The translations under genes and the position numbers were made by a program. A stretch of DNA of 7,251 nucleotides, taken from the NCBI GenBank assembly GCA_003354225.1, contig PIVH01000181.1:1-7251 (forward strand). The letters run 5' to 3'. Below, piece after piece: positions 7,033-7,251 of this stretch (positions are counted from its first letter, which is position 1; the number at the start of each line of letters is the position of its first letter). Source of the DNA: Globobulimina sp. (lineage: Eukaryota; Foraminifera; Rotaliida). The notes below the pieces were generated by a model. The model saw only the letters and a list, made by a program, of their open reading frames with translations. It had not been told where the DNA came from and searched no databases.

Positions 7033-7251
7033 TTAGCCTTTCATTAACTTACAAAATTCCTCAAAATCGATCTGGCCGTCACCATCAATGTCGCCTTCTT
7101 TGAATAAATTGTCAATTTCTTTTTCTGTTAATTTCTCGCCTAAGTTTGTCATTACGTGTTTGAGTTCTTGCGAAGATATGGCACCGGAGTTATCTTCATC
7201 GAAAACATGGAAGGCTTCGATTATTTGTTCTGTTATGTCCGAATCATCCCA
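7033..7251 (-). CDS. Calmodulin-like EF-hand protein, C-terminal part
   Basis: The last 72 residues and TAA stop are present; the 5' part lies beyond the right edge. Two EF-hands are seen. The first loop is [12 protein letters not shown] (residues 18-29 of the visible part) and the second is [12 protein letters not shown] (54-65). Both have Asp at positions 1 and 3, Gly at 6, Ile at 8 and Glu at 12, so both should bind calcium. The linker [19 protein letters not shown] is almost the same as in calmodulin lobe 2, and the ending [10 protein letters not shown] fits a calmodulin C-terminus. Differences from true calmodulin are Trp-Asp-Asp-Ser before the first helix, Cys in the last helix, and [10 protein letters not shown] where calmodulin has READIDGDG. 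It is therefore a calmodulin or close paralogue such as a calmodulin-like or centrin-related protein, which binds target helices in a calcium-dependent way. Its stop lies 20 bases from that of the convergent inhibitor-2 gene. Confidence 0.9.
   Translation of the reverse strand, partial: WDDSDITEQIIEAFHVFDEDNSGAISSQELKHVMTNLGEKLTEKEIDNLFKEGDIDGDGQIDFEEFCKLMKG

Noticed and set aside
1-7251. Bacterial or viral defence system, CRISPR array, tRNA, rRNA or transposon
   Set aside because: No direct repeat array, inverted terminal repeats, transposase or reverse transcriptase motifs, or cloverleaf-like sequence was seen; the genes are ordinary eukaryotic ones.

Overview
This window looks like compact nuclear DNA from an AT-rich microbial eukaryote. 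Four things point that way: a histone H3 family protein, a protein phosphatase 1 inhibitor-2 homologue, a calmodulin-type EF-hand protein, and a probable mitochondrial mTERF-family protein whose frame is broken by a 54-nt GT-AG intron. Stop codons are used as in the standard code (TAA and TGA). I cannot name the species. The combination of a ZZ-like zinc finger and a SPRY protein with a short IPKxICALIxxYFY-type helix recalls protein sets of large protists such as foraminiferans and other SAR lineages, but that is an impression only.

Layout from left to right. The minus strand at the left edge carries part of a zinc-finger protein (181 to 1). After a gap of about 230 bases comes a weakly supported minus-strand gene (957 to 415) that needs one 45-nt intron to stay open. 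A 146-base divergent spacer separates it from the mTERF gene (1104-3380, plus, two exons). A 67-base gap leads to a divergent histone H3 variant, probably the centromeric type (3448-4641, plus). Its stop codon region overlaps by 7 bases the end of a convergent SPRY-domain gene (5504 to 4635, minus). Upstream of that, in tandem, is a small gene of unknown function (6006 to 5569, minus). A 91-base divergent spacer separates it from the inhibitor-2 gene (6098-7012, plus), which ends 20 bases from the stop of a convergent calmodulin-like gene running off the right edge (7251 to 7033, minus).

The genes do not form an obvious pathway. The H3 variant and the PP1 inhibitor-2 could both relate to chromosome segregation, but their proximity is not evidence of this. 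Intergenic gaps are very short and introns are few and tiny (45-54 nt), so the genome appears streamlined. No tRNA, rRNA, transposon, tandem repeat array or CRISPR was seen.
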